Origin: CAIOZA01 sp964464375
Lineage (GTDB): Bacteria; Bacteroidota; Ignavibacteria; Kapaibacteriales; UBA2268
Direction of reading: 5' to 3'
Assembly (NCBI GenBank): GCA_964464375.1
Contig: CAYXFU010000036.1
Coordinates: 1-37,556 of the forward strand
Length of the DNA stretch: 37,556 bases
The position numbers and the translations under genes were made by a program. This document shows, piece after piece, positions 14,202 through 23,376 of this stretch. Positions within the stretch are counted from its first letter, which is position 1. Each line of letters starts with the position of its first letter. The notes beneath the pieces were generated by a model, which searched no databases, was not told the DNA's origin, and saw only the letters and a program-made list of their open reading frames with translations.

Positions 14202-15143
14202 ATGAATCCTGATTACTTGAACCAACTCATAAATGACCATGCTGTCATCGAAAAAGCACTAATTCTGCTCGAAAAGCAGGCAGAACTTGGGGATAAACTC
14301 AATTTGCCTATAACAAAGGCATTGCTCGATGTTATCTGGGAATTTGGCGAACAATGCCACAATCAACGCGAAGAGAAAATCTACTTCCCATTTCTTCTCG
14401 AAAAAGGTATGCCTCCTCAGGGACCGGTTGCCATGATGTTGTCGGAGCATGTCTCAGAGCGTGATTACATCATGCAGATGAAATCTATGATTGAGATATT
14501 TGAAGCAACCGACGATCTGCCCGAAAAGTTCAAAAATACTGTTCTTGTCTATATGGATCTCACAAAGAACCACATCTGGAAGGAAAATGATATACTCTAT
14601 CCTATGGGCAGAAATTTTATACAAGCTCAGGACGAAGCCTATCTGATGGATGCCTTCCTCAAGCTTGAAGCCGAAACCATCGGTCAGGGTGGATTTCTAC
14701 GCTATCAGACTCTTGTCAATTCACTAGAGATTCAGTCCGGCGGCAAAATCGATTTGCTGGCATCAATCCCCACTTCAGTTATTGCCAATATGCTTGATTC
14801 AATACCTGTTGAATTATCTTTTGTTGATGCTGACGACAGAGTCAGATACTTCAACAAAGTAGATCAGGAAAAGATATTTACACGTTCATTGTCAGTAATC
14901 GGACGTCTTGTACAGCAGTGCCATCCACAAAAGAGCGTTCACCTTGTCAACCAGATAATCGCAGAAATGAAAGCCGGAAGCCGCGATTCAGCAGAATTCT
15001 GGATTAATTTTCAAAATGTGTTTGTCCACATATCATATTATGCAGTCAGAGACAGTGAAGGAAACTATCAGGGCTGTACTGAAATGGTTCACAATGTCAA
15101 ACCCTACCGTGATCTGGAAGGTGAAAAAAGACTGCTGGATTAA
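14202..15143 (+). CDS. hemerythrin-like (HHE) plus PAS sensor protein, DUF438-type
   Basis: This 313-aa cytoplasmic protein has two domains. Residues ~1-145 form an HHE cation-binding four-helix bundle; likely di-iron ligands are His13, His53, Glu57, His83, His124 and Glu128. Residues ~195-305 form a PAS fold (PVELSFVDADDRVRYFNK...FQNVFVHISYYAVRDSEGNY...EMVHNV), as in DUF438 proteins. There is no kinase, cyclase or DNA-binding domain, so output may be through a partner, or the protein may store or handle O2, NO or iron. A GGAAAT-type ribosome-binding region precedes ATG 14202. It lies between the repeat array and the respiratory operons, in the opposite direction to them, so an oxygen or NO link to those genes is a guess. 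Confidence 0.85.
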   Translation: MNPDYLNQLINDHAVIEKALILLEKQAELGDKLNLPITKALLDVIWEFGEQCHNQREEKIYFPFLLEKGMPPQGPVAMMLSEHVSERDYIMQMKSMIEIFEATDDLPEKFKNTVLVYMDLTKNHIWKENDILYPMGRNFIQAQDEAYLMDAFLKLEAETIGQGGFLRYQTLVNSLEIQSGGKIDLLASIPTSVIANMLDSIPVELSFVDADDRVRYFNKVDQEKIFTRSLSVIGRLVQQCHPQKSVHLVNQIIAEMKAGSRDSAEFWINFQNVFVHISYYAVRDSEGNYQGCTEMVHNVKPYRDLEGEKRLLD

Positions 15144-15156
15144 AACCAGCTTTCAA

Positions 15157-15403
15157 GTTCATTCAGAAAGTAGTGAGGAGTCCATGTATTCGAAGTTTAC
15201 TTGAAAAACAGCCTGGATTCTCACGGTCGCTTTGCTCCCTCAGAATGACAGCCACTACGTCATTCCGAACGAAGTGAGGAATCCATGTATTTGAATTTCC
15301 TGGAAAAACAGCCTGGTTTCTTCAGTCGCTTTGCTCCCTCTAAATGACAGCCGGTACGTCATTCCGAACGAAGTGAGGAATCCATGTATTCTAAGTTTAC
15401 TTG
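15157..15403. repeat. three GTCATTC-family palindromic elements in tandem
   Basis: Two full elements (15157-15249 and 15259-15348) and one half element (15358-15403) lie head to tail. Each full unit opens with a GTCATTCCGAACGAAGTGAG-like arm, has a ~30-nt AATCCATGTATT...CAGCCTGG centre, and closes with TCGCTTTGCTCCCTCAGAATGAC or a variant. They fill the gap between the hemerythrin-PAS gene and the ACIII operon; no gene is visible there. Confidence 0.8.
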
Positions 15404-15405
15404 TA

Positions 15406-15442
15406 AAAAAAAGAGTAAAACATAAAGCTTCACTCTTTTTTT
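15406..15442. terminator. bidirectional terminator between convergent units
   Basis: Inverted arms AAAAAAAGAGT (15406-15416) and ACTCTTTTTTT (15432-15442) enclose a 15-nt loop and give a stem with a T-run on each strand. It lies 30 nt after the last gene of the ACIII operon (minus strand) and could also stop transcription from the plus strand. Confidence 0.65.
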
Positions 15443-15471
15443 AATTCTATAAGTAGGTCCAAATTATGGCG

Positions 15472-16386
15472 TCAGTTTACTGCAAACTTCATAAAACCAT
15501 AAAGTGAGTTCATATCATCTTTGCTCAGTTTCATAACCGATGGTTTGAAACCATTCCTAATAGTATTAGTAGTTACGATCTGAACAAAAGTATTATAATC
15601 ATTTCTCCAGGCACTTGTTCTGAGAAGTGTATTAATAACCTTTGTTTGGTCTGCTGATACTGCCCTGAATAGAATGCCTTGCTCAGTTTGATTACCGGCA
15701 ATTCTTTCAATAATTGCGTTGATGGCATCTGATACAACCTTATTATCGGCTTTTATAATCCGTTCGGCTGTTTTCATAGTTATCTGCGAATTTGACAATC
15801 TGGGCGAAGCCAAATCATAAATATCATCCAGTTGTTTTAATTCCTCAGGAGCTATCACGGGATAACCTCCGATCAAATTGCGGATAAAATGAATAACGGC
15901 AAATCTGTCTTCAATAGGCAGGAATTCGTATGCAACCATCGCTGATCCAGGAATACCTTCAACCATGGTTCTAAACATTCCAACTATGCTTCTGCTGTTC
16001 TTCCAGCCTTCAGTAATTGAGAAATTTCTTGGTTTAGGTGTCAGATTCGCTCCACCGGGACCATCACCCAAACCCTTTTCTCCGTGGCATGAAGCACAAG
16101 TATTCTTGAAAACTTCAGCACCACGTGAAAGCAATTTATCATTGGGATATCCTATATCCATTACGTTAACTCCTGGAATTGGAGTGCCTTTAATCACATC
16201 CAGCTCGGGTTCCCTGGCCGTATCCTTTGTTATGACCTTTATCACATCTTCAGGAGTCATTCTATTAATCTCAGGAATCTTATTTATATAAGCCAAAGTA
16301 ACAACTAACCAGATTGCAAACGCAATCGTAAGCAACACTGTTATAAGACTTAATTTAAATTTTTTATTTGGACTCTTTTCTTCCAT
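15472..16386 (-). CDS. membrane-anchored monohaem cytochrome c of the ACIII operon
   Basis: This 304-aa protein has an N-terminal membrane anchor (residues ~13-33). A cytochrome c domain follows, with haem site CASCH (97-101) and likely axial Met150 in PGSAMVAYEF. Residues ~180-304 are helical, contain no second CxxCH and were not recognised. The cytochrome domain resembles ActE. It is the last gene of the ACIII operon, 28 nt after actF, with a clear AAAGGAAAT ribosome-binding site. Because actE is already fused to actD in this cluster, this protein is an additional haem carrier. It may pass electrons from ACIII to the cbb3 oxidase encoded next door. Confidence 0.85.
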   Translation of the reverse strand: MEEKSPNKKFKLSLITVLLTIAFAIWLVVTLAYINKIPEINRMTPEDVIKVITKDTAREPELDVIKGTPIPGVNVMDIGYPNDKLLSRGAEVFKNTCASCHGEKGLGDGPGGANLTPKPRNFSITEGWKNSRSIVGMFRTMVEGIPGSAMVAYEFLPIEDRFAVIHFIRNLIGGYPVIAPEELKQLDDIYDLASPRLSNSQITMKTAERIIKADNKVVSDAINAIIERIAGNQTEQGILFRAVSADQTKVINTLLRTSAWRNDYNTFVQIVTTNTIRNGFKPSVMKLSKDDMNSLYGFMKFAVN

Positions 16387-16414
16387 TATATTTCCTTTAA
16401 AGCAAATTCAATAA

Positions 16415-17599
16415 TTATAGATGAAAATCCATAGCTCTTTTTAGCTTTGGATCACCGATCGGAATAAGATTGCGCTTATTATATGTATATTTGAATAAAA
16501 TCATTACCAATCCCAGACCTAGCATAGGAAATCCTAATTCTGTCCAACTGAAGACGGCACCTGATTTACTGAAAGTCGGCATGACCAACCAATAAAGATC
16601 AAAGAACTGTGCGAAAATCATCCACCATGCGACGAACTTTAGACGTTTTAAATTGCTTTTTGATGGCTGAGATAGTAAACCGGCATAAGGAATAACAAAC
16701 TTTATAAAAATTATCCCTATAGAAATATAAAGCCAAGAGCCTTGGGTTCTGGATAGGAACCAGAAAGTTTCTTCGGGAAGGTTCGCATACCAGATAAGCA
16801 TAAACTGACTGAATGCAATGTAAGCCCAAAAATTGATGAAGGCAAAAAGAAATGCACCAAGATTGTAAAAATGATCCTTACCTATCCAGGTAGGCAAACA
16901 ATCATAGCTTTTCAATTTAATAGCAATCAATGCAATTGCCGCAAATGCAGTCAAAAGCGATCCGGCAAAATAGTAAACACCAAAGATAGTAGAAAACCAA
17001 AGTGGTTCCAAACTCATTATCCAGTCGATACCGATCAAAGTTATTCCCAAACCGAATACCGGCATTAATCCTGCAGATAATCTGATGTTCTTCTTTGTAA
17101 GATTCTGATCGGAATTTTTATCCTGCTTAGCAGAATTTCTGATAATCACCAGTGCAAATAAACCAACCAGGACAATGATAGCTGTTATCCTCAAATAGAA
17201 AAACTGTGGATTTAAATATGCTGTCTTAGCCATAACTGTTTTGTGTAAGTCCAAGTATTCAGTATTTGCCCACTGAAACACATGCGAGAAGTTGAAGAAA
17301 ACAGGAATAGCAAATAATGGAGCAATGAACACTAACGGCACAAGGTATTCTGCTATTCTTCTGAATGGAACACTCCAGACAGCACCAGTCAGATATTCAA
17401 GTCCGATTAGGAATAATGCACTCATTCCCAATCCTAGTAGGAATACAAAGACAATCAAACTGTCGAATGATGCCCTGACAGGTTCCACTACTAATGCTAA
17501 GATTGAAAGTATCAAGCCCAATGCAGCAAAACTTAAACCATAAGTCCCGAATTTTGGTGGAAGGGGCTTCTTTACGTATTCATAATTATTTTGACTCAT
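16415..17599 (-). CDS. actF: alternative complex III membrane subunit ActF
   Basis: This 394-aa polytopic membrane protein of the NrfD/ActF group has about ten hydrophobic segments, beginning at residues ~20-45. Motifs such as GIDWIMSLEPLWFSTIFGVY and RTQGSWLYISIGIIF are typical of ActF. It forms part of the quinol-interacting membrane core of ACIII together with ActC. The frame opens at 17671, but ATG 17599 (MSQNNYEYVKKPLPP) is chosen because a strong GGAGGA site (17613-17608) lies 8 nt before it. This start overlaps the end of actDE by 14 nt, in keeping with the translational overlaps throughout the operon. Confidence 0.92.
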   Translation of the reverse strand: MSQNNYEYVKKPLPPKFGTYGLSFAALGLILSILALVVEPVRASFDSLIVFVFLLGLGMSALFLIGLEYLTGAVWSVPFRRIAEYLVPLVFIAPLFAIPVFFNFSHVFQWANTEYLDLHKTVMAKTAYLNPQFFYLRITAIIVLVGLFALVIIRNSAKQDKNSDQNLTKKNIRLSAGLMPVFGLGITLIGIDWIMSLEPLWFSTIFGVYYFAGSLLTAFAAIALIAIKLKSYDCLPTWIGKDHFYNLGAFLFAFINFWAYIAFSQFMLIWYANLPEETFWFLSRTQGSWLYISIGIIFIKFVIPYAGLLSQPSKSNLKRLKFVAWWMIFAQFFDLYWLVMPTFSKSGAVFSWTELGFPMLGLGLVMILFKYTYNKRNLIPIGDPKLKRAMDFHL

Positions 17600-18725
17600 T
17601 GAAATCTTCCTCCTTCGGATTGAATGCTCTCTGTAGCGTGCGTATGTAATTAATAACAGCCCATCTCTCATCTCTGCTCAACTGTTTAGCATAAGATGGC
17701 ATGACATTCTGACCAAATGTGATGACGTGGTATAATCTTCCGTCGGGCCAGTTTCTAACTTTCTTTGAGTGTAGTGTCGGCGGATTGGGGAAGAGTCCTC
17801 TCAGCCTGCTGTCTCCTTTGGCATAATTACCATGGCAAGGACTGCAGAAAGTATTGTATGCTGCCTTACCTTTGGCGATGACTGCATCCGTCTTATCCAA
17901 CGGATTAACTAAGAACGTACCAGCTGAATCCGGTGAAGCCTGGTATTCTTCTGGAATGAAATTCCTGGGAACTGTACCGTTAACTGATTCCCGCATTCCA
18001 AAACCATCCTTAAAGAAGTTAGACGGTGCCTGCGCACTTATTTTATCTTGATCCAGCATCCAGTTGTAGGGAGTCATGAACATAAGCTTATTTGTAACAA
18101 AGTAAACAGCTCCGCTGATAACTATAGCCGAACATAGAAGAAATATAATAAAATTCTTCGTAAAGATTGGTAATTCGCTAACTTTGGGATAATAGACTGA
18201 TTCAATATTAGTTGCACCAAGTCCGGCGAGAAATTCTTTCACTTCCGCTTCATTGAATAGCTTATCTTCAGATTCAATGCACAATCCAAACATATCGGAT
18301 GTACAATGCTTCATATATTCTGTATCATGTAATGGATTAGAATTATCAGGCATTTTGAAAAACACAAACAACAAACTCAATACTGTTCCTATAGCAGCAA
18401 ACAGCACAGTAAGCTCGAATGTAATTGGAATTAATGCCGGTAGAGGGAAGTCCGGCTTACCACCAATATTCATGGGATAAGCTATGTTGAAAACCCAATA
18501 CATGAATGATAGTGCAACTGCAGTTCCAGTCAGTCCAAATGCCAATGCAAAATACCCCATCGTCGATGGTTTTAGTTTCATTGCCGTATCCATTCCGTGA
18601 ACCGGATAGGGTGTATTAACATCGTAATGCTTATAGCCCTTCTCTGTTGTCTTTTCCGCTGCATGGATTATTGAATCAGGAGTGGAAAACAGCCCGACAA
18701 CTGAATGTAGTTTTTTATTTTCCAT
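17586..18725 (-). CDS. actDE: fused ActD-ActE: DUF3341 membrane domain plus monohaem cytochrome c
   Basis: The protein is 379 aa from ATG 18725, chosen over 18761 because it gives the usual ActD start (MENKKLHSVVGLFSTPDSII) and an 11-nt overlap with actC. Residues 1-~185 are ActD (DUF3341), with two membrane helices (~57-77, ~99-123) and a terminal ferredoxin-like part. A third helix (~189-210) links to a periplasmic ActE-like cytochrome c domain with haem site CSPCH (294-298) and likely axial Met342 in VMPSY. In the ACIII operons I know best these are two proteins, ActE having its own membrane or lipid anchor; here the third helix takes over that function. No frameshift is needed to join them. 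Confidence 0.9.
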   Translation of the reverse strand: MENKKLHSVVGLFSTPDSIIHAAEKTTEKGYKHYDVNTPYPVHGMDTAMKLKPSTMGYFALAFGLTGTAVALSFMYWVFNIAYPMNIGGKPDFPLPALIPITFELTVLFAAIGTVLSLLFVFFKMPDNSNPLHDTEYMKHCTSDMFGLCIESEDKLFNEAEVKEFLAGLGATNIESVYYPKVSELPIFTKNFIIFLLCSAIVISGAVYFVTNKLMFMTPYNWMLDQDKISAQAPSNFFKDGFGMRESVNGTVPRNFIPEEYQASPDSAGTFLVNPLDKTDAVIAKGKAAYNTFCSPCHGNYAKGDSRLRGLFPNPPTLHSKKVRNWPDGRLYHVITFGQNVMPSYAKQLSRDERWAVINYIRTLQRAFNPKEEDFNESK

Positions 18726-20097
18726 TGTTACTCTCTGCTTTGTGATGAGTTGGTTGAGCACCAGGCAATACAGCTTTGATTTCTGCGATTGATACTACAG
18801 GCATTGTCTTAGTGAATATCAATAGCAAAGTAAAGAATAGACCAAAGCTTCCAATAAGCAACCCTGCATCTACTATTGTCGGCTTATAATAAGCCCAGCT
18901 TGATGGCAGGAAGTCTCTTGATAATGAAGTTACTGTGATTACGAATCTCTCGAACCACATACCGACATTCACAAGAAGACCGATTACTAACATAATAGGA
19001 ATGCTTCTTCTTAGTTTTTTGATCCAGAACAATTGCGGGAATACTACATTACAGGTAACCATAATCCAGTAAGCCCATGCATAATCTCCAAATGCTCTGT
19101 TCACAAAAGTAAATGCTTCGGCAGAGTTACCGCTATACCATGCAATAAAGAATTCCATTGCGTAAGCATAACCGACCATACTACCTGTAACGATGATAAT
19201 CTTGTTCATCTTTTCGAGAGTGTCGAGAGTGATTAGATTCTCATAATGAAACACTTTTCTCAGGAAGATAAGTACGTTCTGCACCATAGCGAATCCCGAG
19301 AAAACAGCTCCTGCTACAAAGTAAGGTGGAAAGATTGTTGTGTGCCATCCCGGAATGATCGACACAGCAAAGTCGAAGCTGACGATTGTATGAACCGAAA
19401 GCACGAGAGGCGTAGCAAATCCTGCAAGAATGAGGTAAACCATTTCGTAATTCTGCCAGTGCCTGTTCGATCCTCTCCAGCCAAAACTTGTAATAGTATA
19501 AATAATCTTCTTTATTCTGTTTTTGGTTCTATCTCTTAGATTAGCAAAATCCGGGATAAGTCCAACATACCAGAAAATTGCAGACACTATGAAGTATGTA
19601 GATACTGCAAAAACGTCCCATAATAAAGGTGAAGTAAAGTTCACCCAGAGTGAATGATCGTTTGGATGTGGAATCAGATAATGATCCAACCATGGTCTTC
19701 CTGTATGCAGTGCCGGAAAAAGTCCTGCAGTCATAACAGCGAATATCGTCATACCTTCTGCAAAGCGCGCTATTCCGGTTCTCCATTTCTGTCTGAACAA
19801 GAAAAGAATAGCTGATATCAGTGTTCCGGCATGTCCTATACCCACCCAGAAAACGAAGTTAACGATATCGAATCCCCAACCAACCGGATTGTTGTTTCCC
19901 CACATACCTATTCCGTAATAAAGGGAAAAACCCAAAGCTATTGCCCCTATAAGCAACATTGTACCGGTGATGCTGATCGCTATCATAAAATTTCTATTTG
20001 GCAGCGTCTCTAATGGTGCACCAATCAGCTCATCTATTTGCTTAAAGGACGGGTTTCCTTCTACTACGGATGTTTCAACTGTGTAATCCGTTTGCAC
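18715..20097 (-). CDS. actC: alternative complex III membrane subunit ActC (NrfD family)
   Basis: This 460-aa NrfD-family protein has about ten membrane helices. It contains the family's conserved segments, such as GRPWLDHYLIPHPNDHSLWV, SVHTIVSFDFAVSIIPGWHT and WFERFVITVTSLSRDFLPSS. ActC is predicted to bind quinol on the periplasmic side and to pass electrons to the Fe-S clusters of ActB. It starts with GTG at 20097, supported by a GGAGG site 6 nt upstream. The first 23 nt lie inside actB and the last 11 nt inside actDE, so translation is probably coupled. Confidence 0.95.
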   Translation of the reverse strand: MQTDYTVETSVVEGNPSFKQIDELIGAPLETLPNRNFMIAISITGTMLLIGAIALGFSLYYGIGMWGNNNPVGWGFDIVNFVFWVGIGHAGTLISAILFLFRQKWRTGIARFAEGMTIFAVMTAGLFPALHTGRPWLDHYLIPHPNDHSLWVNFTSPLLWDVFAVSTYFIVSAIFWYVGLIPDFANLRDRTKNRIKKIIYTITSFGWRGSNRHWQNYEMVYLILAGFATPLVLSVHTIVSFDFAVSIIPGWHTTIFPPYFVAGAVFSGFAMVQNVLIFLRKVFHYENLITLDTLEKMNKIIIVTGSMVGYAYAMEFFIAWYSGNSAEAFTFVNRAFGDYAWAYWIMVTCNVVFPQLFWIKKLRRSIPIMLVIGLLVNVGMWFERFVITVTSLSRDFLPSSWAYYKPTIVDAGLLIGSFGLFFTLLLIFTKTMPVVSIAEIKAVLPGAQPTHHKAESNNGK

Positions 20098-23000
20098 TAT
20101 CTTCCTCCTCGTGTTTATTTCTCAATTTAGCGATATATGTTACGTTGGGCTTAATGTTCAGTTCTTCTAATGAATGATAGCCCAAATTATGTTCTCTTAG
20201 TTTTGTTATATTTGATTCTTTGTCGTTCATATCTCCAAAGCTGATTGCACTAGCCGGACATGCAACCTGACATGCAGTTTGCACGTCTGAACCTTTAAGA
20301 GGTGTACCGTTCTTGGTGGCTTCCTGTCTGGCTTCAGATATTCTCTGTATGCAGAATGTACATTTTTCCATTACTCCTCGTGAGCGAACAGTTACTTCAG
20401 GATTATGAAGAAGCTTCAGCGAATCCTGCAGATAAACTCCATTGGCAAAATGATCTCTGAAGTTAAAGAAATTGAATCTTCTTACTTTGTATGGACAGTT
20501 GTTGTTGCAATATCTTGTGCCGACGCATCTGTTGTAAACCATCTGATTCAAACCTTCGTCGCTGTGAGTTGTCGCCACAACAGGGCAAACGTTTTCACAT
20601 GGGGCATCATCACAATGCTGACAAAGCATTGGTTGTGCGCTCACGATTGGCTCTTCAGGTGTTCCGCTGTAATATCTGTCCAATCTTATCCAATGCATTT
20701 CTCTGCCTCTGGATACCTGATCTTTACCGACAACCGGAATATTGTTCTCAACGTTGCAGGAAATCACACAGCTTGTGCATGAAATACACTTATTCATGTC
20801 GATTGCCATTGCCCACTTAAGCCCGGGATAAGGACGTGCCGCATTTACACTTTCATGATGCTTCTCATGCTCCTTCAAGAACTTAGGATTCTTCTTGTAT
20901 CCTTCTACAGTTCCTTCTCTAACAATTTCTCTCTTGAAATGAAGATCCTTTACGAATTCCTCATCTACGGCATGATGCTCCTGAGTGGAGAACACTTTGA
21001 AAGTCTCACCGGTTTTACTGAGAATTGCTCCTCCGAATATCCAGTTTGATAAACCTTCTTTTTTGCTCAATAATAAATTTGCATTGTGTCCTACACCTGT
21101 TCCAACCTCACCTGCTACCGATCTTCCATAGCCAAGTTCAACGGCAACAACGTTCTCCGCCATTCCTGGCTGGAGCATAACAGGAAGTTTCACACTTCTG
21201 TTGTCTATTTTAATCTCAATAACATCGTTATTAACTACTCCCATTTCCTTGGCGGCTTTTGGGGAAATAGATGCATAATTATCCCATGCCGCTTTAGTAA
21301 CGGGATGCGGAAGTTCCTGAAGCCAGCCATTTGAGGCATATCTTCCGTCACCGACTGTAAAGTTCCTGCTAAGCATTACTGTCCAACCATTCACTTTCTG
21401 TGATGTAGATACAGTTGGCAGTTTGAACTGAGGGAATCCGCTTACAGCCTTAGTACTCAGATTGATAAATCCATCATGCAGACATGAATACCAGAATTTT
21501 CTGAAATCGACAGCAGGGTTAGCCTGAGGATAAATTTCCTTTTCCCAGCGATCCATGAGATACTTATGATAAATATCTTCTGTAAATTCTTCCGGTTTCG
21601 GTGACAACCAATTCAGAAGGACTGCTTCCTTCTGCCTAGTTGTATAAAGTGGTGCTATAACTGGCTGCTGTAAATTGAAAATACCTGTTCTTATATTGAA
21701 ATCATCCCAACTCTCAAGTGCATGATTTATAGGTAGGATGTATTTGTTACCCTTAGAGGATTCATTCAAATTCATTGTAAATGAGATAACTGTACTTACT
21801 TTTTCAAGAGCTTTGCCAAATCCATAATCATCAGCAAAATGATAGACAGGGTTAGAATCGTAGTTAATAACTACAGCGACTTTTCCACTTTTCATGTTGC
21901 TTACAAGTGCTTCAAGCTCTTGTGAGGTTGAATATGTTGAATAGCTAACGTTTCTTGATGAGAAATCGAATAATTCGACTGATCCCAGAATTGAATTCAG
22001 CATATTTGAAGCTATGTGAACATTGACCGGAAGCTTTTCACCTGCATATATAAGACTTTTGCCTTTATTCTCGATTAAATCTTTAACAAGATAATCTACA
22101 TACTTATGGTTAAGATCATTCTCTTTAACAAATGTGCCAAGATTGTGTCCTGATATCAGAGATGAAACTGCTCCATCAACCGACAGTTTTCCTTTGTTCA
22201 CAACTTCATTTGTCAAACAAAGTAAGAAATCGAATTGCTTTGCCGGGCTGATTCTGATTCTATAATCGGCATTCATTCCTGTTAAACTCATTGCAGCTTC
22301 AGCACAATACAATCTATTGAATTCATCAGCTTTGTCAACGTCACGTTTCGAGGCAAACATTCTTATCTGCTCAGTGGTGTTTCCTTCATTACCAAGAAAA
22401 TCGGATTCAAGGGCAAGAATTATTTTAGCTTTGTCGAATCTGACAGCAGGTAGCTCAACTTCGCCAAAGCAATCCTTCCAAGCAGTTGCACGATTACTAT
22501 CATTATGCAATTCATAAGTATAGAATTTAACAGAAGGGAATTTGGATTTAAAATCGTCAAACAACTTCTTTTGTGTTGGAGAATGAACTGAATTAGAAAT
22601 GACGGCAATTTCTTTGCCTTCGGCTGAAGATTTAGTTAATATATCAGTTATTTCCTTATCCGCTTTTGACCAATCAATTTTGACTAACTCATCTTTATCG
22701 AGTATAAGTACACTATCTTTTTTTCTTAATGGATATTTAAGTCTTTCAGGATCGTACAGATCAAGAATAGTCGCATGCCCGGTCTGAGGAATTTTCCCCT
22801 GATTGATTGGATGCTCGGGATTGCCATCGATCTTGATAGGTCTTCCTTCTCGAGTCTTAATCAAAATACCTGATCCATCATTGAGACTTGAAGCATAGTA
22901 AACGGCTTCTCCCATTGTTGAGAATTCAGGTTTGTTGTTATAGGTTACAATCTCACCTTTATCGCGGTAGCTGTTACAGCTTGCAAGAGCAAATGCCGAT

Positions 23001-23176
23001 GAGGCACCAACCAGTGCGAAGAATTTCCTTCTGGAGAGTGGAGACATCTTGTCTGTATCAAACTGTTCCGTCACACGTTCGGGGAATTCCAGCATCGATG
23101 GCTCATGCTCATGAGGGTGAATGTGATCATCGGATTTTTGTGTGTTCATATCATCTATATTATTCATTGGATTCAA
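20075..23176 (-). CDS. actB: alternative complex III iron-sulfur subunit ActB
   Basis: This 1033-aa protein combines a molybdopterin-oxidoreductase-like half without cofactor function (ActB1, ~75-740) and a four-cluster ferredoxin half (ActB2, ~790-1010). A Tat signal SRRKFFAL occurs near residue 48, after an unusually long histidine-rich leader, and a lipobox-like LASC follows. Cysteine groups are CISCTSCVISC, CQHCDDAPCENVCP, CVGTRYCNNNCP, CTFC and CQVACP. In CVGTRYC a Thr replaces one ligand, as expected for the [3Fe-4S] site of ACIII. Electrons from ActC pass through these clusters to ActA haems. The ATG overlaps the stop of the 63-aa upstream ORF by 4 nt. Confidence 0.95.
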   Translation of the reverse strand: MNPMNNIDDMNTQKSDDHIHPHEHEPSMLEFPERVTEQFDTDKMSPLSRRKFFALVGASSAFALASCNSYRDKGEIVTYNNKPEFSTMGEAVYYASSLNDGSGILIKTREGRPIKIDGNPEHPINQGKIPQTGHATILDLYDPERLKYPLRKKDSVLILDKDELVKIDWSKADKEITDILTKSSAEGKEIAVISNSVHSPTQKKLFDDFKSKFPSVKFYTYELHNDSNRATAWKDCFGEVELPAVRFDKAKIILALESDFLGNEGNTTEQIRMFASKRDVDKADEFNRLYCAEAAMSLTGMNADYRIRISPAKQFDFLLCLTNEVVNKGKLSVDGAVSSLISGHNLGTFVKENDLNHKYVDYLVKDLIENKGKSLIYAGEKLPVNVHIASNMLNSILGSVELFDFSSRNVSYSTYSTSQELEALVSNMKSGKVAVVINYDSNPVYHFADDYGFGKALEKVSTVISFTMNLNESSKGNKYILPINHALESWDDFNIRTGIFNLQQPVIAPLYTTRQKEAVLLNWLSPKPEEFTEDIYHKYLMDRWEKEIYPQANPAVDFRKFWYSCLHDGFINLSTKAVSGFPQFKLPTVSTSQKVNGWTVMLSRNFTVGDGRYASNGWLQELPHPVTKAAWDNYASISPKAAKEMGVVNNDVIEIKIDNRSVKLPVMLQPGMAENVVAVELGYGRSVAGEVGTGVGHNANLLLSKKEGLSNWIFGGAILSKTGETFKVFSTQEHHAVDEEFVKDLHFKREIVREGTVEGYKKNPKFLKEHEKHHESVNAARPYPGLKWAMAIDMNKCISCTSCVISCNVENNIPVVGKDQVSRGREMHWIRLDRYYSGTPEEPIVSAQPMLCQHCDDAPCENVCPVVATTHSDEGLNQMVYNRCVGTRYCNNNCPYKVRRFNFFNFRDHFANGVYLQDSLKLLHNPEVTVRSRGVMEKCTFCIQRISEARQEATKNGTPLKGSDVQTACQVACPASAISFGDMNDKESNITKLREHNLGYHSLEELNIKPNVTYIAKLRNKHEEEDSANGLHS
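20103..20110 (-). promoter_or_regulatory. actC: Shine-Dalgarno site fixing the actC GTG start
   Basis: GAGGAGGA on the minus strand lies 5 nt before GTG 20097, within the 3' end of actB. There is no in-frame ATG nearby, so the site decides for the GTG start. Confidence 0.75.
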
Positions 23177-23364
23177 CCTTTCGTATTCCTTTTAACAGCT
23201 AAAGGATGTGATTTAACGTTGATGGTTATGGGTTCTTCAATTTTCTCTGCTTTGGGCTTGCCTATTCCAAAGGGAAGTGCACGCAAAGCCAATCCCATCA
23301 ATCCACCAATTGCTGAGATCTGCAGGAATTTTCTTCTTTTTTCAGGATTCTTTATATCTTTCAT
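23173..23364 (-). CDS. 63-aa Tat-signal protein between actA and actB
   Basis: This short protein begins with a twin-arginine signal (NPEKRRKFLQISAIGGLMGL). A GKPKAEKIEEPITINVKSHP stretch follows, and it ends after 63 residues with no further domain. It overlaps actB by 4 nt (ATGA) and follows actA by 12 nt, so it is translated as part of the operon. It could be a small accessory ACIII subunit anchored by its uncleaved Tat helix. Alternatively it could be a relic of an ActB-like N-terminus. It is not one of the standard Act subunits known to me. Confidence 0.7.
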   Translation of the reverse strand: MKDIKNPEKRRKFLQISAIGGLMGLALRALPFGIGKPKAEKIEEPITINVKSHPLAVKRNTKG

Positions 23365-23376
23365 TTTTATTTCCCT

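Noticed and set aside
15965..16291. 108-aa plus-strand frame
   Set aside because: Antisense shadow of the monohaem cytochrome gene at 15472-16386.
20405..20820. Overlapping plus-strand frames of 109-125 aa
   Set aside because: They lie antisense to the cysteine-rich, clearly conserved part of actB, and the encoded sequences have no recognisable domain.
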